A DNA stretch of 64,000 nucleotides from Bacteroides sp. 224 (GTDB lineage: Bacteria; Bacteroidota; Bacteroidia; Bacteroidales; Bacteroidaceae). Under the pieces are notes generated by a model. It saw nothing but the letters and a program-made list of their open reading frames with translations. It did not search any database and had not been told where the DNA came from. This document shows positions 16,280 through 26,054 of this stretch, one piece after another. The position numbers were made by a program, and so were the translations under genes. Position 1 is the first letter of the stretch. Each line of letters starts with the position of its first letter. The stretch is from positions 8,141-72,140 of the forward strand of contig NZ_QVMK01000039.1 in NCBI RefSeq assembly GCF_010500995.1, in the 5' to 3' direction.

Positions 16280-16362
16280 GGTGTTTGATGAAAACACATT
16301 ACTATAATGAGTAACGAAAATAGAACTATTGAACCAAATTCCAATGTCCTCACAATTCATTG

Positions 16363-16487
16363 CTAAAAAGTATCCATGAGCCCGAAACGATTCTCGGCTT
16401 GCGGCAGTTTATATCGGAAGGCGAAACGGTGGTTTTTGTCGGCTCCTCGGGTGTTGGCAAAAGTTCGCTGGTGTTATCCTCCGAGTT
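16363..16487 (+). pseudogene. Fragment of an RsgA-like GTPase
   Basis: The stretch encodes EPETILGLRQFISEGETV followed by VFVGSSGVGKSSLV, which is the region just before and over the G1 (Walker A) motif of the ribosome-assembly GTPase RsgA. Neither the N-terminal OB fold nor the rest of the GTPase is present. Two small hairpins (near 16494-16512 and 16522-16541) follow, and then an ISAs1 element. It is a broken piece of a gene captured in the island. Confidence 0.6.
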
Positions 16488-16554
16488 ATATTTCACTCAC
16501 CCTGAAGGGGTGATCATTAGGTCACTCCTTTTAGGGAGAGTGTTTTCTGAGATG

Positions 16555-18079
16555 CACGGCTTTTTCATTTAAGCTTTGATTTAGGCGTACAATGCCCCTA
16601 CCCATACCTGTGCAATATGGGCGCTAACTCTATTGTTGGTAATCAATAATTTACAACTATATCAAATCTGAATTATTCTCATTTTTGATCTAGAAAATGC
16701 AACATATTAGTGAAACTCGCTGATAGCTCTCTCATTATTTGAGCCGTCCCCTTTCTCTTATCTGATATTTTTTTCCTTCTGTTCTTCCAAACGGCAATCA
16801 GTGCCAACACCATCCTTTGAATTGTGTCCAGGTTCCTTGCCGCCCGTTCAGCTTTACGCTTTATACTGTCCTGGCGGAGATTGCGGTCAAGATCCCAGTG
16901 CATGCTTTCAATAGCCCAATGCTGTTTGGTTATCCGACTAAGCCGTTCCGCACTGCTATCCAGACTTGAAATGTACAGCCGCTGTTCAGATGAACTCTTG
17001 CCATCAGACTTTTTCTGTGTAGATGTGAGTATTTCTATAACTGTCAAATTGCCATTCCATTTTTCCCTGTCAACAATAAGCTCTTCTCCACGGTATATAC
17101 GGCATATCCTTGACTCAATCCTGCCGTGTTCCAAGTATGGACCTTCCTTATAGACATCAGTGGGAGTGGCGGTTTTTATGGAATCTTCAAGCCCATAGCG
17201 CAAAGATCTTTGATTCGCCTTGAGTTCGATCACGAAGTCTGCTCCTTTATCTCTAATCTTGTCTATTATTACCTTTTGAAATGACATGGCATCTGCCGTG
17301 ACTACACATCCTGACACATCTACTTTGTCCAATAGTCGGGGAACGGATTTGATTTCGTTACTTTTCTCCTTGCAAATATCAGTAGCCAAAGTAAAGCCCG
17401 AACGGAGTGAATATGCGGATACGATATCAGGGTTACGTCCGTTATCGTACAAGGTACCTCGCATAGCCTTTCCATCAATACAAATGATGTCAGTTTCCCA
17501 AACGGATATTTCCTTGCGGAAAACCTCTGCAAAAGCAGACATTCGATCAGCCATCTTTTCATCGTCTATGTTTTGAAACACACGGCAAAGTGTGGCTTCT
17601 GAGGGTAACCCGGACGGGAATAGCCCTTTTGCTTGCAGACGTTTTAAGTGACGTTTGCCAAATTGAAGTATTTCAGCTCTGGTAATACACTTACTGAGCC
17701 TGCCCAAGATTGCAAGCATGAGGATATCTTCAAGTTTGTGTTTGAAGTTTCCCCTGCTTGTTCTGCGGTATTCGGGAACTGATGACACAAATTTTCTCAA
17801 ATGAGTCATAATGCTGCCACGAAGACAGTCAAGGTGTTTCTTCTTTAGGTTAATTATGCGTAAATAGTTGTATATCAGGAAAATAAGTCGTATTTTTGCT
17901 ATCGCAAAAACAAAGGCGGAAGACAAATTAGCATTGAATTCCGCCTGCAAAAAAATATTAAAAAATGAACGATAAGAAGAAACACCTAAGGCGGTGCTTC
18001 GGCATCGCTGTGCACGAATATAAGGATTTTTATTACAACAACAAGTAATGAACAATATTTCTTAAATGAAAAAGCCGTG
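16555..18079 (-). mobile_element. ISAs1-family insertion sequence with target duplication
   Basis: The ends CACGGCTTTTTCATTTAAG (16555-16573) and its exact reverse complement (18061-18079) are perfect 19-bp inverted repeats. TGAGATG flanks both sides (16548-16554 and 18080-18086), a direct repeat left by insertion. The element is 1525 bp and carries one transposase. Perfect ends and an intact target duplication point to a recent insertion. Confidence 0.85.
16679..17809 (-). CDS. ISAs1-family transposase
   Basis: A 376-residue transposase from the ATG at 17809 (MTHLRKFVSS). An upstream in-frame ATG at 18055 would add an unlikely tail. It has the DDE-associated N-terminal domain (HKLEDILMLAILGRLSKCI) and ICIDGKAMRGT (first Asp). 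It also has VVTADAMSFQKVI (second Asp), FVIELKANQ, and the ITKQHWAIESMHWDLDRNL segment with the catalytic Glu, as in ISAs1/H-repeat proteins. No frame break is seen. Confidence 0.85.
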   Translation of the reverse strand: MTHLRKFVSSVPEYRRTSRGNFKHKLEDILMLAILGRLSKCITRAEILQFGKRHLKRLQAKGLFPSGLPSEATLCRVFQNIDDEKMADRMSAFAEVFRKEISVWETDIICIDGKAMRGTLYDNGRNPDIVSAYSLRSGFTLATDICKEKSNEIKSVPRLLDKVDVSGCVVTADAMSFQKVIIDKIRDKGADFVIELKANQRSLRYGLEDSIKTATPTDVYKEGPYLEHGRIESRICRIYRGEELIVDREKWNGNLTVIEILTSTQKKSDGKSSSEQRLYISSLDSSAERLSRITKQHWAIESMHWDLDRNLRQDSIKRKAERAARNLDTIQRMVLALIAVWKNRRKKISDKRKGTAQIMRELSASFTNMLHFLDQK

Positions 18080-18160
18080 TGAGATGCACAAATATCGAAT
18101 ATTTTTTTGATTATCAGAAGATATATATATAAATTCGCAACGTAATGATTAAATTGTAAG

Positions 18161-18907
18161 ATGATAGAAGACAACCACACCCATCACGACAGAGAAGCCA
18201 AAAAAACAATATTAAGCAATATTGAAACTTATGGTTGCCACTTGGCGCTGATTGAGCCGGACAATTATCTACCCGGATTTGTTTACACAATTGGGCTTCA
18301 TAAGAAGTTCAACCACCCAGAAATAATTTGCTTTGGATTGCACAATGAAATTATGGGAGCCATTTTAAATCATGCTCGGGATTTGATAAAACAAGGTGCT
18401 TCATTTGAGCCGGGCAAACCATATAGTGGATTTCTAAAAGGCTATGATATTCAATTTCTGGAAGTAGAGAAAGAGTTTTACGCCGATTATGTGGGGTATG
18501 CCGGTTGGTATTATGACAATAGTTTCGATTTCCCACTATTGCAAATTGTATGGCCGGACAAACAACATAATTTTCCTTGGGATAAAGCCTTCAACCCCGA
18601 TTGGAAATTCCGCCAACCATTATTAGACAGAAACACGGATTTTAAATTTTATGAAGAAAGAAATCTGGGTGTATATACTACCAAACAAGCCTTTGAAGGA
18701 GAACCAATACTCTTTGTATATCATAATGAAGATGGCGACTGGCAGTTTCATACAACTTCCGAACCCAATACAGATGATGCACAACTCGTTTGTCTGGAAG
18801 AAATAATAAAGCTCGATCCCTCAATCAATGAAGTTTATCATTTGCAATACGGTTGCCGCGCATGGAGGGAGAGTTCTAATGCCGAGTGGGAATATGAAGA
18901 AGAATAA
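18161..18907 (+). CDS. DUF4262 protein
   Basis: A 248-residue soluble protein. The N-terminal half carries the DUF4262 signature: GFVYTIGLHKKFNHPEIICF followed by GLHNEIMGAILNHA. The second half (from about 125, PWDKAFNPDWKFRQPLL) resembles the extra domain seen in some DUF4262 proteins. The family has no proven function and is common next to immunity and adaptor genes, which fits this island. It lies between the ISAs1 element and module B. Confidence 0.75.
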   Translation: MIEDNHTHHDREAKKTILSNIETYGCHLALIEPDNYLPGFVYTIGLHKKFNHPEIICFGLHNEIMGAILNHARDLIKQGASFEPGKPYSGFLKGYDIQFLEVEKEFYADYVGYAGWYYDNSFDFPLLQIVWPDKQHNFPWDKAFNPDWKFRQPLLDRNTDFKFYEERNLGVYTTKQAFEGEPILFVYHNEDGDWQFHTTSEPNTDDAQLVCLEEIIKLDPSINEVYHLQYGCRAWRESSNAEWEYEEE

Positions 18908-18920
18908 GATTACAACCTAT

Positions 18921-19426
18921 CTACTTAATATACGGCAATTTATCCTCAAAAGTAAATAATTATCCGGGCCGTTTTGCCTTTGCCGCAAACGTCGACTTGC
19001 CTTTGCGGCAAACGCAACATCGTCTTTGCGGCAAACGTAAGCTTGTCTTTGCGGCAAAGGCAAATCGATGTTCTGTAACCCACCCTACAACCCCCTCTCG
19101 GGCACTTTGGTCGACTCGAATGTGCTAATTCAATGTGTGAATAAGTTACTCTTGTTTTGTTTTACGGCAATAACTTGTTACGTCACCCCCTTGTAAACGG
19201 ATAGGTTCATATCGCCACCGGAGTTTACTCCCCCGCAAACGTCTTATATATATAAGGTGTTTGTGGTTTTTTTTTGTACAATGCACAATATGGTCAGATT
19301 TTACATGTAAAATCCGGCCAACTTATACGGTCGAAACGATCGATTCAACCGTATGCAACAGCCGATTTAGCCGCATGAGTTGGTCGACTTAACCGTATGT
19401 GTTGACTGACTTAGCCGTATGCGATT
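18921..19426 (+). repeat. Repeat module, copy B (HU gene deleted)
   Basis: It starts at CTACTTAATA and holds four TTTGCnGCAAA palindromes at 18979, 19002, 19025 and 19048 (exact 23-bp steps). Next come the conserved leader, the terminator hairpin, the palindrome GATTTTACATGTAAAATC (19297-19314) and the 22-bp array. The HU gene and its -7 box are missing: the promoter-side CACCCCCTTG joins directly to TAAACGGATAG, the last codons of the HU gene. Orientation is opposite to A and E. Confidence 0.85.
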
Positions 19427-19442
19427 GACAATACATACATAG

Positions 19443-20150
19443 CTAAAAATTATTGACTAATAACTCTAATCCGTATAATTGATTGATAAGCGTGTCAATA
19501 ATATTCCGATCGGTACAATAAGTACATAAGTAATATCCTTCTCCACCATACCAAGGAGCTATTTGAATGCTGATCTGATTGTTCTCGAACCAGGTAGCAT
19601 ATTTATCCGAACACGGCATTACCTTTTTATATTGAGCAGAAAGATATTTGCATAATTTAGTTTTGTCGGCAACATGATGATGTGAAAAGTCTGCAATTTC
19701 TCTCCTGTAGAGCAGGTCTTTATAAGCACATTCCTCTATCAATACATCGATGGAGGAATACAGTGGTACAATTGTGCTATTGGTTTCGCAACCATAGGTG
19801 CAGATTTCCCCTTGACTATTTACATAAAACGTAAACTGAGCTGTGGCATATCCTTCATTAATTTCGAGCAGACGCTCGTTGTTTGCTCGTGTTAGTTGCA
19901 ATGGCTTGTTGCCGGCAATCTGTCCTTTTGAGATTAGGAAGAAAGAAAAATTGTGTTTACGATGACAGCTAAACTCATAACCGGAATATTGCAATTGCAG
20001 ATCGAGAAAAACGTCGGGGATGTCTATCTGCTGATTCAGAAAATATTCAATCGTGGTTTCTTCGGAATCGAACCACTTACCGTATCGCTTTTGCTTACGA
20101 AGATAATTCTCGCCGCGCTCTGTTAGTTGGGGTAGTTTCATGTGTTTCAT
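19443..20150 (-). CDS. Hypothetical protein (235 aa)
   Basis: A soluble protein starting MKHMKLPQLTERGENYLRKQ with an aromatic-rich C-terminal half (SIQIAPWYGGEGYYLCTYC). I do not recognise a family. The character (mixed alpha/beta, acidic, no membrane segment) is like that of SUKH- or Imm-type proteins. A short tail nearly identical to its own last 15 codons sits at 56236-56292, so the gene has been copied within the region. It is followed by module B and lies downstream of the WGR gene on the same strand. Confidence 0.55.
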   Translation of the reverse strand: MKHMKLPQLTERGENYLRKQKRYGKWFDSEETTIEYFLNQQIDIPDVFLDLQLQYSGYEFSCHRKHNFSFFLISKGQIAGNKPLQLTRANNERLLEINEGYATAQFTFYVNSQGEICTYGCETNSTIVPLYSSIDVLIEECAYKDLLYRREIADFSHHHVADKTKLCKYLSAQYKKVMPCSDKYATWFENNQISIQIAPWYGGEGYYLCTYCTDRNIIDTLINQLYGLELLVNNF

Positions 20151-20205
20151 AAATAAAATTCAATCAGTTTCCAGGTATAATTTTATCAAGTTCAAAGCCA
20201 ATGAT

Positions 20206-21339
20206 TTACAGATGATACAGGCTAAAACAACCATAATCTGTGCGTACCCCCAACATATCGCCAACAAATTGAACATGAGCCGTTTTTACACAATGCTCCA
20301 ATGCAAAGCTGTATAGAAACTTTCTTTCCTTGAAATTGTAGACGTAAGCCCGGTGTCGTTGTGTCTGAACCAATATAGACTGATCAGCATTGAAACAAAA
20401 ACAATCTACCTGTGTGCTATATTCGGGGATCGCCAGCTCCGGATAATCAAGCTTTGCTCCGGTAGCAACATCAAAGAAGTGGGTAGACCAACTACCATAA
20501 CGCTCGCAAACCATCAATACCCGATCATCTTCCACAAATTGCATTTGCTTGATATCGCGAATATCATTGGTTATTATTTGTCGGCAATCACCTGTCAGCG
20601 GATCAAGGAGTTCGATTTCGCCCGGTTTATTATGAAATGCAAGTATATCTCCCTGCTGAGAGAGGGCGGCATAAAATGGGATACTTCCTTTTATAGTATG
20701 AACATCAAACCGGTTTTCCCACAGTATATTCCCTTGATGATCTTCAACCCGCAGAATGGGGTGACTGCCATAAGCGATGTACTTCTCACTGAGCGAGAGG
20801 AAACTTGCAGGTTTCTTTTGTTCTGTTGTTTTAGGAATGAATGCTTTCTCATGCAGATTGTAGGTGTAAATATGGTGGTCGAGATTCATCCACAGTGCAT
20901 TGTTTGCAGCATTGTAGGCGGTTTCCCAAGGTAGCACTTTGGGCAGCCGGATGGTTTCCAGAAGTTCTCCTCGCTCATTGATGCGTACCATAAAGTCTGC
21001 CTGATCCTCGGCTGTATTATACCACCCGTGTTTGTAAACGTATATGCCTTCGGGCGTTTTGGCAAAGGACAGGCAACCGGAATACCCGGTGCTGGTAAAA
21101 TAGTGCAAGTAAGGTGTGCCGGCTGTTACTTCCTCATTCAGTAAGACAAAGCCTTTCTTCAGCAACTCCCATCCTTTCTTTTCGAACTGTTTGGCGGCTT
21201 CTTCAGGGTTGTCGAATTCCTTTTCGCGAAGGGTAGATTTTCCTTTGCTATTGATGGTGTTTGTCGATAACTTATTGTCCGACAGGCTTACTTCGCATCT
21301 CTTTTCTGATGCGTAATCGGTGTATTTATAGTGTTTCAT
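20206..21339 (-). CDS. WGR-domain protein with beta-propeller-like C terminus
   Basis: A 377-residue protein. The first 70 residues (YKYTDYASEKRCEVSLSDNK to FEKKGWELLKKGFV) form a WGR-type domain, a small fold known for nucleic-acid binding in PARPs and MolR-like proteins. The rest shows repeated beta-rich blocks (GILE-like strands, WSTHFFDVATGAKL, YVYNFKERKFLYS), suggesting a WD/PQQ-like propeller. A 26-codon relic of the same gene start lies at 54455-54532. Its neighbours are a relic of a WGR ligase and a large helical-repeat protein, a set also seen near 31679-34509. The function is unknown. Confidence 0.6.
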   Translation of the reverse strand: MKHYKYTDYASEKRCEVSLSDNKLSTNTINSKGKSTLREKEFDNPEEAAKQFEKKGWELLKKGFVLLNEEVTAGTPYLHYFTSTGYSGCLSFAKTPEGIYVYKHGWYNTAEDQADFMVRINERGELLETIRLPKVLPWETAYNAANNALWMNLDHHIYTYNLHEKAFIPKTTEQKKPASFLSLSEKYIAYGSHPILRVEDHQGNILWENRFDVHTIKGSIPFYAALSQQGDILAFHNKPGEIELLDPLTGDCRQIITNDIRDIKQMQFVEDDRVLMVCERYGSWSTHFFDVATGAKLDYPELAIPEYSTQVDCFCFNADQSILVQTQRHRAYVYNFKERKFLYSFALEHCVKTAHVQFVGDMLGVRTDYGCFSLYHL

Positions 21340-21366
21340 TTTTTGCGAATTTAGCTTTACAAATAA

Positions 21367-21545
21367 TTACTTCTTATACTTCAACTGACCCACCCCACAA
21401 TCCTCTTTATCCATATCCGGTCTCACCCCACAATAAATAGGCTGATACAAGGAGCCTTGTGGATAGGCATACAGATAACGTACTTCTATGATTTGTCCTA
21501 CTTCGGGAATATCATATTAACCGGGATGGTTACCGAGCCAACCAA
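21367..21545 (-). pseudogene. Tail of a second WGR-ligase gene
   Basis: The minus strand encodes EVRYLYAYPQGSLYQPIYCG and on to QLKYKK, nearly identical to the last 50 residues of the WGR ligase at 31679-33070. A two-base loss near 21510 (VNYNIPE became VNMIFPK) breaks the frame, and everything upstream is gone. It is the remains of a duplicated ligase gene. Confidence 0.85.
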
Positions 21546-21546
21546 A

Positions 21547-22551
21547 TCAGAAATTCAACTCCTCATTCCACATTTTAATTTGTTGTACTTCTTTATAGGG
21601 ATTTTCTTCATCATCTAGCATTTTTAAGAAATAGATAATTGGGCCAATCCCCATTTTAAATGATCCTTTTCTTGGTGGCGAAGGACCATCTCCTAAAAGC
21701 CTGCCGACAATTCCCGGATCACCATGCCCGGGATCAGTATAAAACCAAGGGCCAGAGTCTTTAGAAAAGTTGCAACCTATTCCTAATTCTATATGATCAA
21801 ACTTGATTTTATTTTTATAGTAGCATTTGGGGGTCGTTTGTAAATTTTCAATATAATGATGGCGCATAGGTACAATTTCAGGAAATTCTTTTCCTGTCTT
21901 CATCTTTTTATCTCCTAAAGCCTTAGCAATCAGCCTTGTTGACTTGATAAGCCAATCTTCATCATCAATAATTTCGTGAAAACGAAAACTCGAAGTAAAA
22001 AAGATCTCTATCTTTACTATTTTAGAAGAATCACGAAGAGCTCTTTTTGCAGTAAAACCTATATCATCCCAGATGTAAATCCTTTCTTTTTCAACTCTGG
22101 AATATTTGCCGATAACCTTTACAAGGTCTTCGATGCTACAATCGGTTAGGTAGAACTTTTTGCCATTGCAAATCATATAGTCATCGCCTATGGAAGAAAT
22201 AATAAGTTCGGGATATGTTATTTCTTTTGTTTGTTTTCCATAACGTGGGTTGTTATCAAATCCATAATCTACTATGATGTTGTCTTTGGCTACAATCCAG
22301 ATTTTTTGTTCGGGCTCAAATATGTTAGTACCTTTCCATGCGAAAACGTGAAAACCGTCTTTTGTATGCAATTTAGCATAGTCTGTACCCAGCGCATATA
22401 TTGCCTTGCAGGTGTCTGCTCCTATCAAGTATGGTTCTCCTAATTTTGTGGGATAGAAATCGTACACTTCGGTAGAGAAACACGAAGTTAAAAAAAGAAG
22501 CAGTATGAGTGACAGCAAGTGCAGTGTTGGTTTTATTTTAATTGTCGCCAT
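21547..22551 (-). CDS. Predicted lipoprotein (334 aa)
   Basis: A signal sequence LLSLILLLFLTSC ends in a lipobox-like LTSC near residue 24, so the protein should be exported and lipid-anchored. The mature part is a mixed fold with IWIVAKDNIIVDYGFDNNPR, suggesting a DKNYY-like repeat protein, but I am not sure. A glycine- and proline-rich tail (GHGDPGIVGRLLGDGPSPPR) is notable. It may be a surface immunity protein; that is inference from the island. A minus-strand -7 box (CAAAGATA on the plus strand, 22573-22580) lies just upstream. Confidence 0.6.
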   Translation of the reverse strand: MATIKIKPTLHLLSLILLLFLTSCFSTEVYDFYPTKLGEPYLIGADTCKAIYALGTDYAKLHTKDGFHVFAWKGTNIFEPEQKIWIVAKDNIIVDYGFDNNPRYGKQTKEITYPELIISSIGDDYMICNGKKFYLTDCSIEDLVKVIGKYSRVEKERIYIWDDIGFTAKRALRDSSKIVKIEIFFTSSFRFHEIIDDEDWLIKSTRLIAKALGDKKMKTGKEFPEIVPMRHHYIENLQTTPKCYYKNKIKFDHIELGIGCNFSKDSGPWFYTDPGHGDPGIVGRLLGDGPSPPRKGSFKMGIGPIIYFLKMLDDEENPYKEVQQIKMWNEELNF

Positions 22552-22654
22552 TTAATATTTAAGTATTTGCAACAAAGATATTTCTTTTTTCAAAACTAAA
22601 AACATAATTTTGACCCCAAATGATTTAAAAACTGATATTGCGCGACGTTACTTT

Positions 22655-25207
22655 ATGGAAAAACAACTTAAAATTATTATCGACAAGGCTGATAAAGCGA
22701 GTATTGTTCCTTTTCTTCAAAAGCTGACTCCCGAAGAAAAACAAACCCTCTACCCGGTAATAAAGAAAATGGAAGCGGCTTACTTTCGCAAAGAATTCTA
22801 TTCCGACAACTCGAATCAGAACGCCGACAGATACGAAATATACAGAAAGTGTCTTTTCTTTTTCCTCAAAAAGAGCGACCTTGCTCCCAATATGTATTGG
22901 AAACTTCCATCAAGCGAAATCATTCAGCAGATGCTTGAGTGGTATCGCCCCGATTGGTTTTCGGACTATGTAAACACTTGTTTGCAGAATGAAAATTGCT
23001 ATATGCCTTATTCTTACATAGCGGAATGGACAGACCGGAAATTAATCGACCCATCGCCCGAAATCATCGTGCAGACTTTACCAGACTATTCGCAGGCAGA
23101 CAAATACTCTTTTGTGTTGGACGAACATGTGTGGTATATTTTTCAATATCCTTCTCCCATTCATTGGGCCGATAGAGATCGGAACTTCTGGATCAATACA
23201 CTTTGCAATGCTGCCAATTCGGGTAGAATAGATCGTATTCGTTTGCTGCAAGAAAGCCTGCTAATGTCGGTTCGCAACCTCGACAAAATACAAACCGGAT
23301 GGGGCATCAACCTGTTTCTGGCGCTAAAGCCAACTACCGAAGAGCTCATTACCATTCAGCAGGAGCTGCTGACGGCTCTTACCTCGCCACATTCTAAGGC
23401 GGTGAATACTGTACTTACGCTGCTTAAAAAGCTGAGTCCGGAAAAAGAATTTGATCGCGAAGCGTTTATCTTCACAACCTCTGCGTTGCTTTCGTCGGAA
23501 GTAAAATCAATCATCACCTCCACCTTGAGCATACTCGAAAAGTTGGGGAAAAAGTATTCAGAAAATCGCAAAAGCATCGTGCAAACAGTGGTCAACGCAT
23601 TTATGTGTAAAGACGAAACGATTCAGACCAAAGCTGCCAAACTGTTTTTGGAATATGCCTGCAAGGAAGAGCCGGCGCAGAATGGCGCCTTGTTAGAACC
23701 ATACATTTCCTTTATGTTTGTTTCGGCAAAAACTCTTCTAAAAGACTATATAACTACCAATCAGTTGCCTGCCGACACCATCCCCCACGAAGAAGCCGCG
23801 ACAGAACCGGAGCTTTTATCCAAGGAAAACCGTATACCTGTGGTTGCCACTCCCGAGGAGCTTCCTTTTTTTATCGGAGATGTTTTTGCCAACCTTCGCC
23901 CCTGGCAATATTATGCGCTGGCCGATGCCTTCATCCGGCTTACTGCTCAACTGGACGGGAATACCTGCAATCAATTGGAGCCCGCTTACCAAAAAGCATA
24001 TAAAACACTGAACAGAGGCGGAAGTAGCTTCTTTGAATATCTGCTGATTGTTTTCTTTATGAGCTATGTCGATTACTTGATTGAGTTGTATCCCGACCGG
24101 ACAAGTGGTTTACAGAAATTACGCGATAAATTCAAACACATCACTTCCCGGTTGGAAACATGGCAGTCGGCCGGTTTATATCTGCTTGAGCCTTTCCGGC
24201 AAATCCTAACGTTGGCAATGAACCGGATAAAAGCAGGAAGAGCTGTCACATTATTGTCTACCCCCACTCATTACCCCTGTTGGATACATCCGGTTGCGTT
24301 GGTAGACAGGGTTCGGGATCATCTTCAAAACGGAGTCGAACCGGACAATGTGGATTTGCAACTGGCCATTCAGCGTTGTGCAATGGGTGATACATCCGAA
24401 GCTCTCTTGCGAGCCTCCGAACTGCCGGAAAGTGAATATAAATACCTGCTGCTCTTCTTGTTTAGTGGCGAGTTGAAATACAAAGAAAAGGCGCACAACC
24501 TTCATTGGTGGCTCACGGCGGCTCTATCTCTGAAAGACAAATCGTTGTATCGCGAATTTCTCGACGAAAGCAGTTCTCTTATTCCTCCTGCCTATTTTTC
24601 GGGCTCTTTCGATTGGGTAATCGGAAACAGAAATATGCTAAATCTCTACATTCCCGGGCATGGTTTATCCAATAGCAATCGGAAACTGCTGATTGAATAT
24701 CTCTTCAGCAAGAAGAAACGATACTTTATGACGGGGGATTTGTGCCACCTGATGCATTCTTTTCCCAATTGCTCAGACTATGTGTTGCGCCACATATTTT
24801 ACGATGAAGCCTCTTACAACTACGAGCCCAAACACCCCATCGAAGTACTCACCGCCTTGTTGGAGTTGAAGCAGCCTTTAGGAGAGTTCAGCTATCTCAC
24901 ATTGTCGTCTTTCATGCTGATTGCCCACAAAGAGATTCGTTTGCTGACTTCCGAAATATGGTTGGCCTATATCAACGCCGGCTTATTCGATGCCACCAAA
25001 GCCGGAACGATTATCGGCAGACTGATAAACGGAAATTGGAGCTCCCCGAAACGTTTTACCGATCAGCTTATAGCAATGATAAACATTTCGCCAACCATCA
25101 ACAAAGCGTTGGGGCAGGTAGTTGATGCGGTAATCGCGCAGATAGATACTCCTACCGTGAATATGAAGAAGCTGAGGGAGATTCATCGGGAGTTGGTGGC
25201 GGAGTGA
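22655..25207 (+). CDS. Large helical-repeat protein (DUF6493-like)
   Basis: About 850 residues of helical, HEAT-like repeats without membrane segments. Typical blocks are VLTLLKKLSPEKEFDREAF and IQTKAAKLFLEYACKEE, with HPIEVLTALLELKQPLGEF near the end. It resembles the large helical proteins (DUF6493/DUF4132 type) that accompany WGR proteins of the MolR group. A TTG start at 22610 would add 15 residues; I prefer the ATG at 22655 (MEKQLKIII). It is divergent from the lipoprotein gene. It may be a scaffold for the WGR proteins on either side; that is inference. Confidence 0.6.
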   Translation: MEKQLKIIIDKADKASIVPFLQKLTPEEKQTLYPVIKKMEAAYFRKEFYSDNSNQNADRYEIYRKCLFFFLKKSDLAPNMYWKLPSSEIIQQMLEWYRPDWFSDYVNTCLQNENCYMPYSYIAEWTDRKLIDPSPEIIVQTLPDYSQADKYSFVLDEHVWYIFQYPSPIHWADRDRNFWINTLCNAANSGRIDRIRLLQESLLMSVRNLDKIQTGWGINLFLALKPTTEELITIQQELLTALTSPHSKAVNTVLTLLKKLSPEKEFDREAFIFTTSALLSSEVKSIITSTLSILEKLGKKYSENRKSIVQTVVNAFMCKDETIQTKAAKLFLEYACKEEPAQNGALLEPYISFMFVSAKTLLKDYITTNQLPADTIPHEEAATEPELLSKENRIPVVATPEELPFFIGDVFANLRPWQYYALADAFIRLTAQLDGNTCNQLEPAYQKAYKTLNRGGSSFFEYLLIVFFMSYVDYLIELYPDRTSGLQKLRDKFKHITSRLETWQSAGLYLLEPFRQILTLAMNRIKAGRAVTLLSTPTHYPCWIHPVALVDRVRDHLQNGVEPDNVDLQLAIQRCAMGDTSEALLRASELPESEYKYLLLFLFSGELKYKEKAHNLHWWLTAALSLKDKSLYREFLDESSSLIPPAYFSGSFDWVIGNRNMLNLYIPGHGLSNSNRKLLIEYLFSKKKRYFMTGDLCHLMHSFPNCSDYVLRHIFYDEASYNYEPKHPIEVLTALLELKQPLGEFSYLTLSSFMLIAHKEIRLLTSEIWLAYINAGLFDATKAGTIIGRLINGNWSSPKRFTDQLIAMINISPTINKALGQVVDAVIAQIDTPTVNMKKLREIHRELVAE

Positions 25208-25209
25208 TT

Positions 25210-25773
25210 TTAAGAATATTGCCAGAAACCAGCGATTATTTTTCCTGTTACATTATGTTTATACAGATACAAAGCACCATACATAAATACATATTCCATA
25301 TCTTGCCTATACCCCTCTTCATCTATTTGTAAAAAAAAGGAATAACCATTTCTTTCCAGTTCCTCATAATAATAATCTTTATATTGAATGAAACGTGGTT
25401 CGCCCCCTACTTTTATAAACTGAAAATCATTATCCTGTATCTCTTTATAATCGCTAATTGAATTTACAGGCAAGTTTGTAATAGCTTTATGTATATTGCT
25501 TCCCATTTCGGAATATTTATGTTCTATAACTTTCACAGCTATTGAAGGATAAATATTGTTTTCTATGAGGGTTTCAAAATTATTGTGAATCAAAATGGTA
25601 AGCATAATATTCTCTTTTTCGGGATGAACTAATGTTGCATAAAACATATATTCATCGGGTATCTGTTCTCCAATTGATTGTGGAGGATTACCGCCTATTC
25701 GTCCTTTTATACCGCTATCATGCGAGATGCATTTTGCAAACAATTCTTTCATTCTACCAGTTATTTTTGCCAA
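25210..25773 (-). CDS. DUF1963 (YwqG)-like protein
   Basis: A 187-residue soluble protein. The stretch FIKVGGEPRFIQYKDYY followed by YSFFLQIDEEGYRQ matches the core of YwqG/DUF1963 proteins (a GGxPxxIQ turn and the LLQID strand). The first half is less clear. It ends 2 bases from the end of the helical-repeat gene, convergent to it. Members of this family are often found in toxin-immunity islands. Confidence 0.55.
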   Translation of the reverse strand: MAKITGRMKELFAKCISHDSGIKGRIGGNPPQSIGEQIPDEYMFYATLVHPEKENIMLTILIHNNFETLIENNIYPSIAVKVIEHKYSEMGSNIHKAITNLPVNSISDYKEIQDNDFQFIKVGGEPRFIQYKDYYYEELERNGYSFFLQIDEEGYRQDMEYVFMYGALYLYKHNVTGKIIAGFWQYS

Positions 25774-26054
25774 AGATACTTATTCAAAACAACTTATAAT
25801 GGATTGTTTTCCAAATATTCCAATTGTACTCTCTTTGGGAATTTTTTTAGTACTTCTTTTATTGAGTGACGAATCACATTTATATGTTCAATGTTCCTGT
25901 CATTGGTAATTATTCCGCTTGTATATTATTTGTTCTATCGCTTGCGAGAGAGATTGAGAAGTAAGAAAGCCACAAGTTAATGCGAATTCTCACCTGATAT
26001 TTACTAATTTTGTTGCCAATTCCCAGAGTACAAATAAAACATATTACACAGAAT

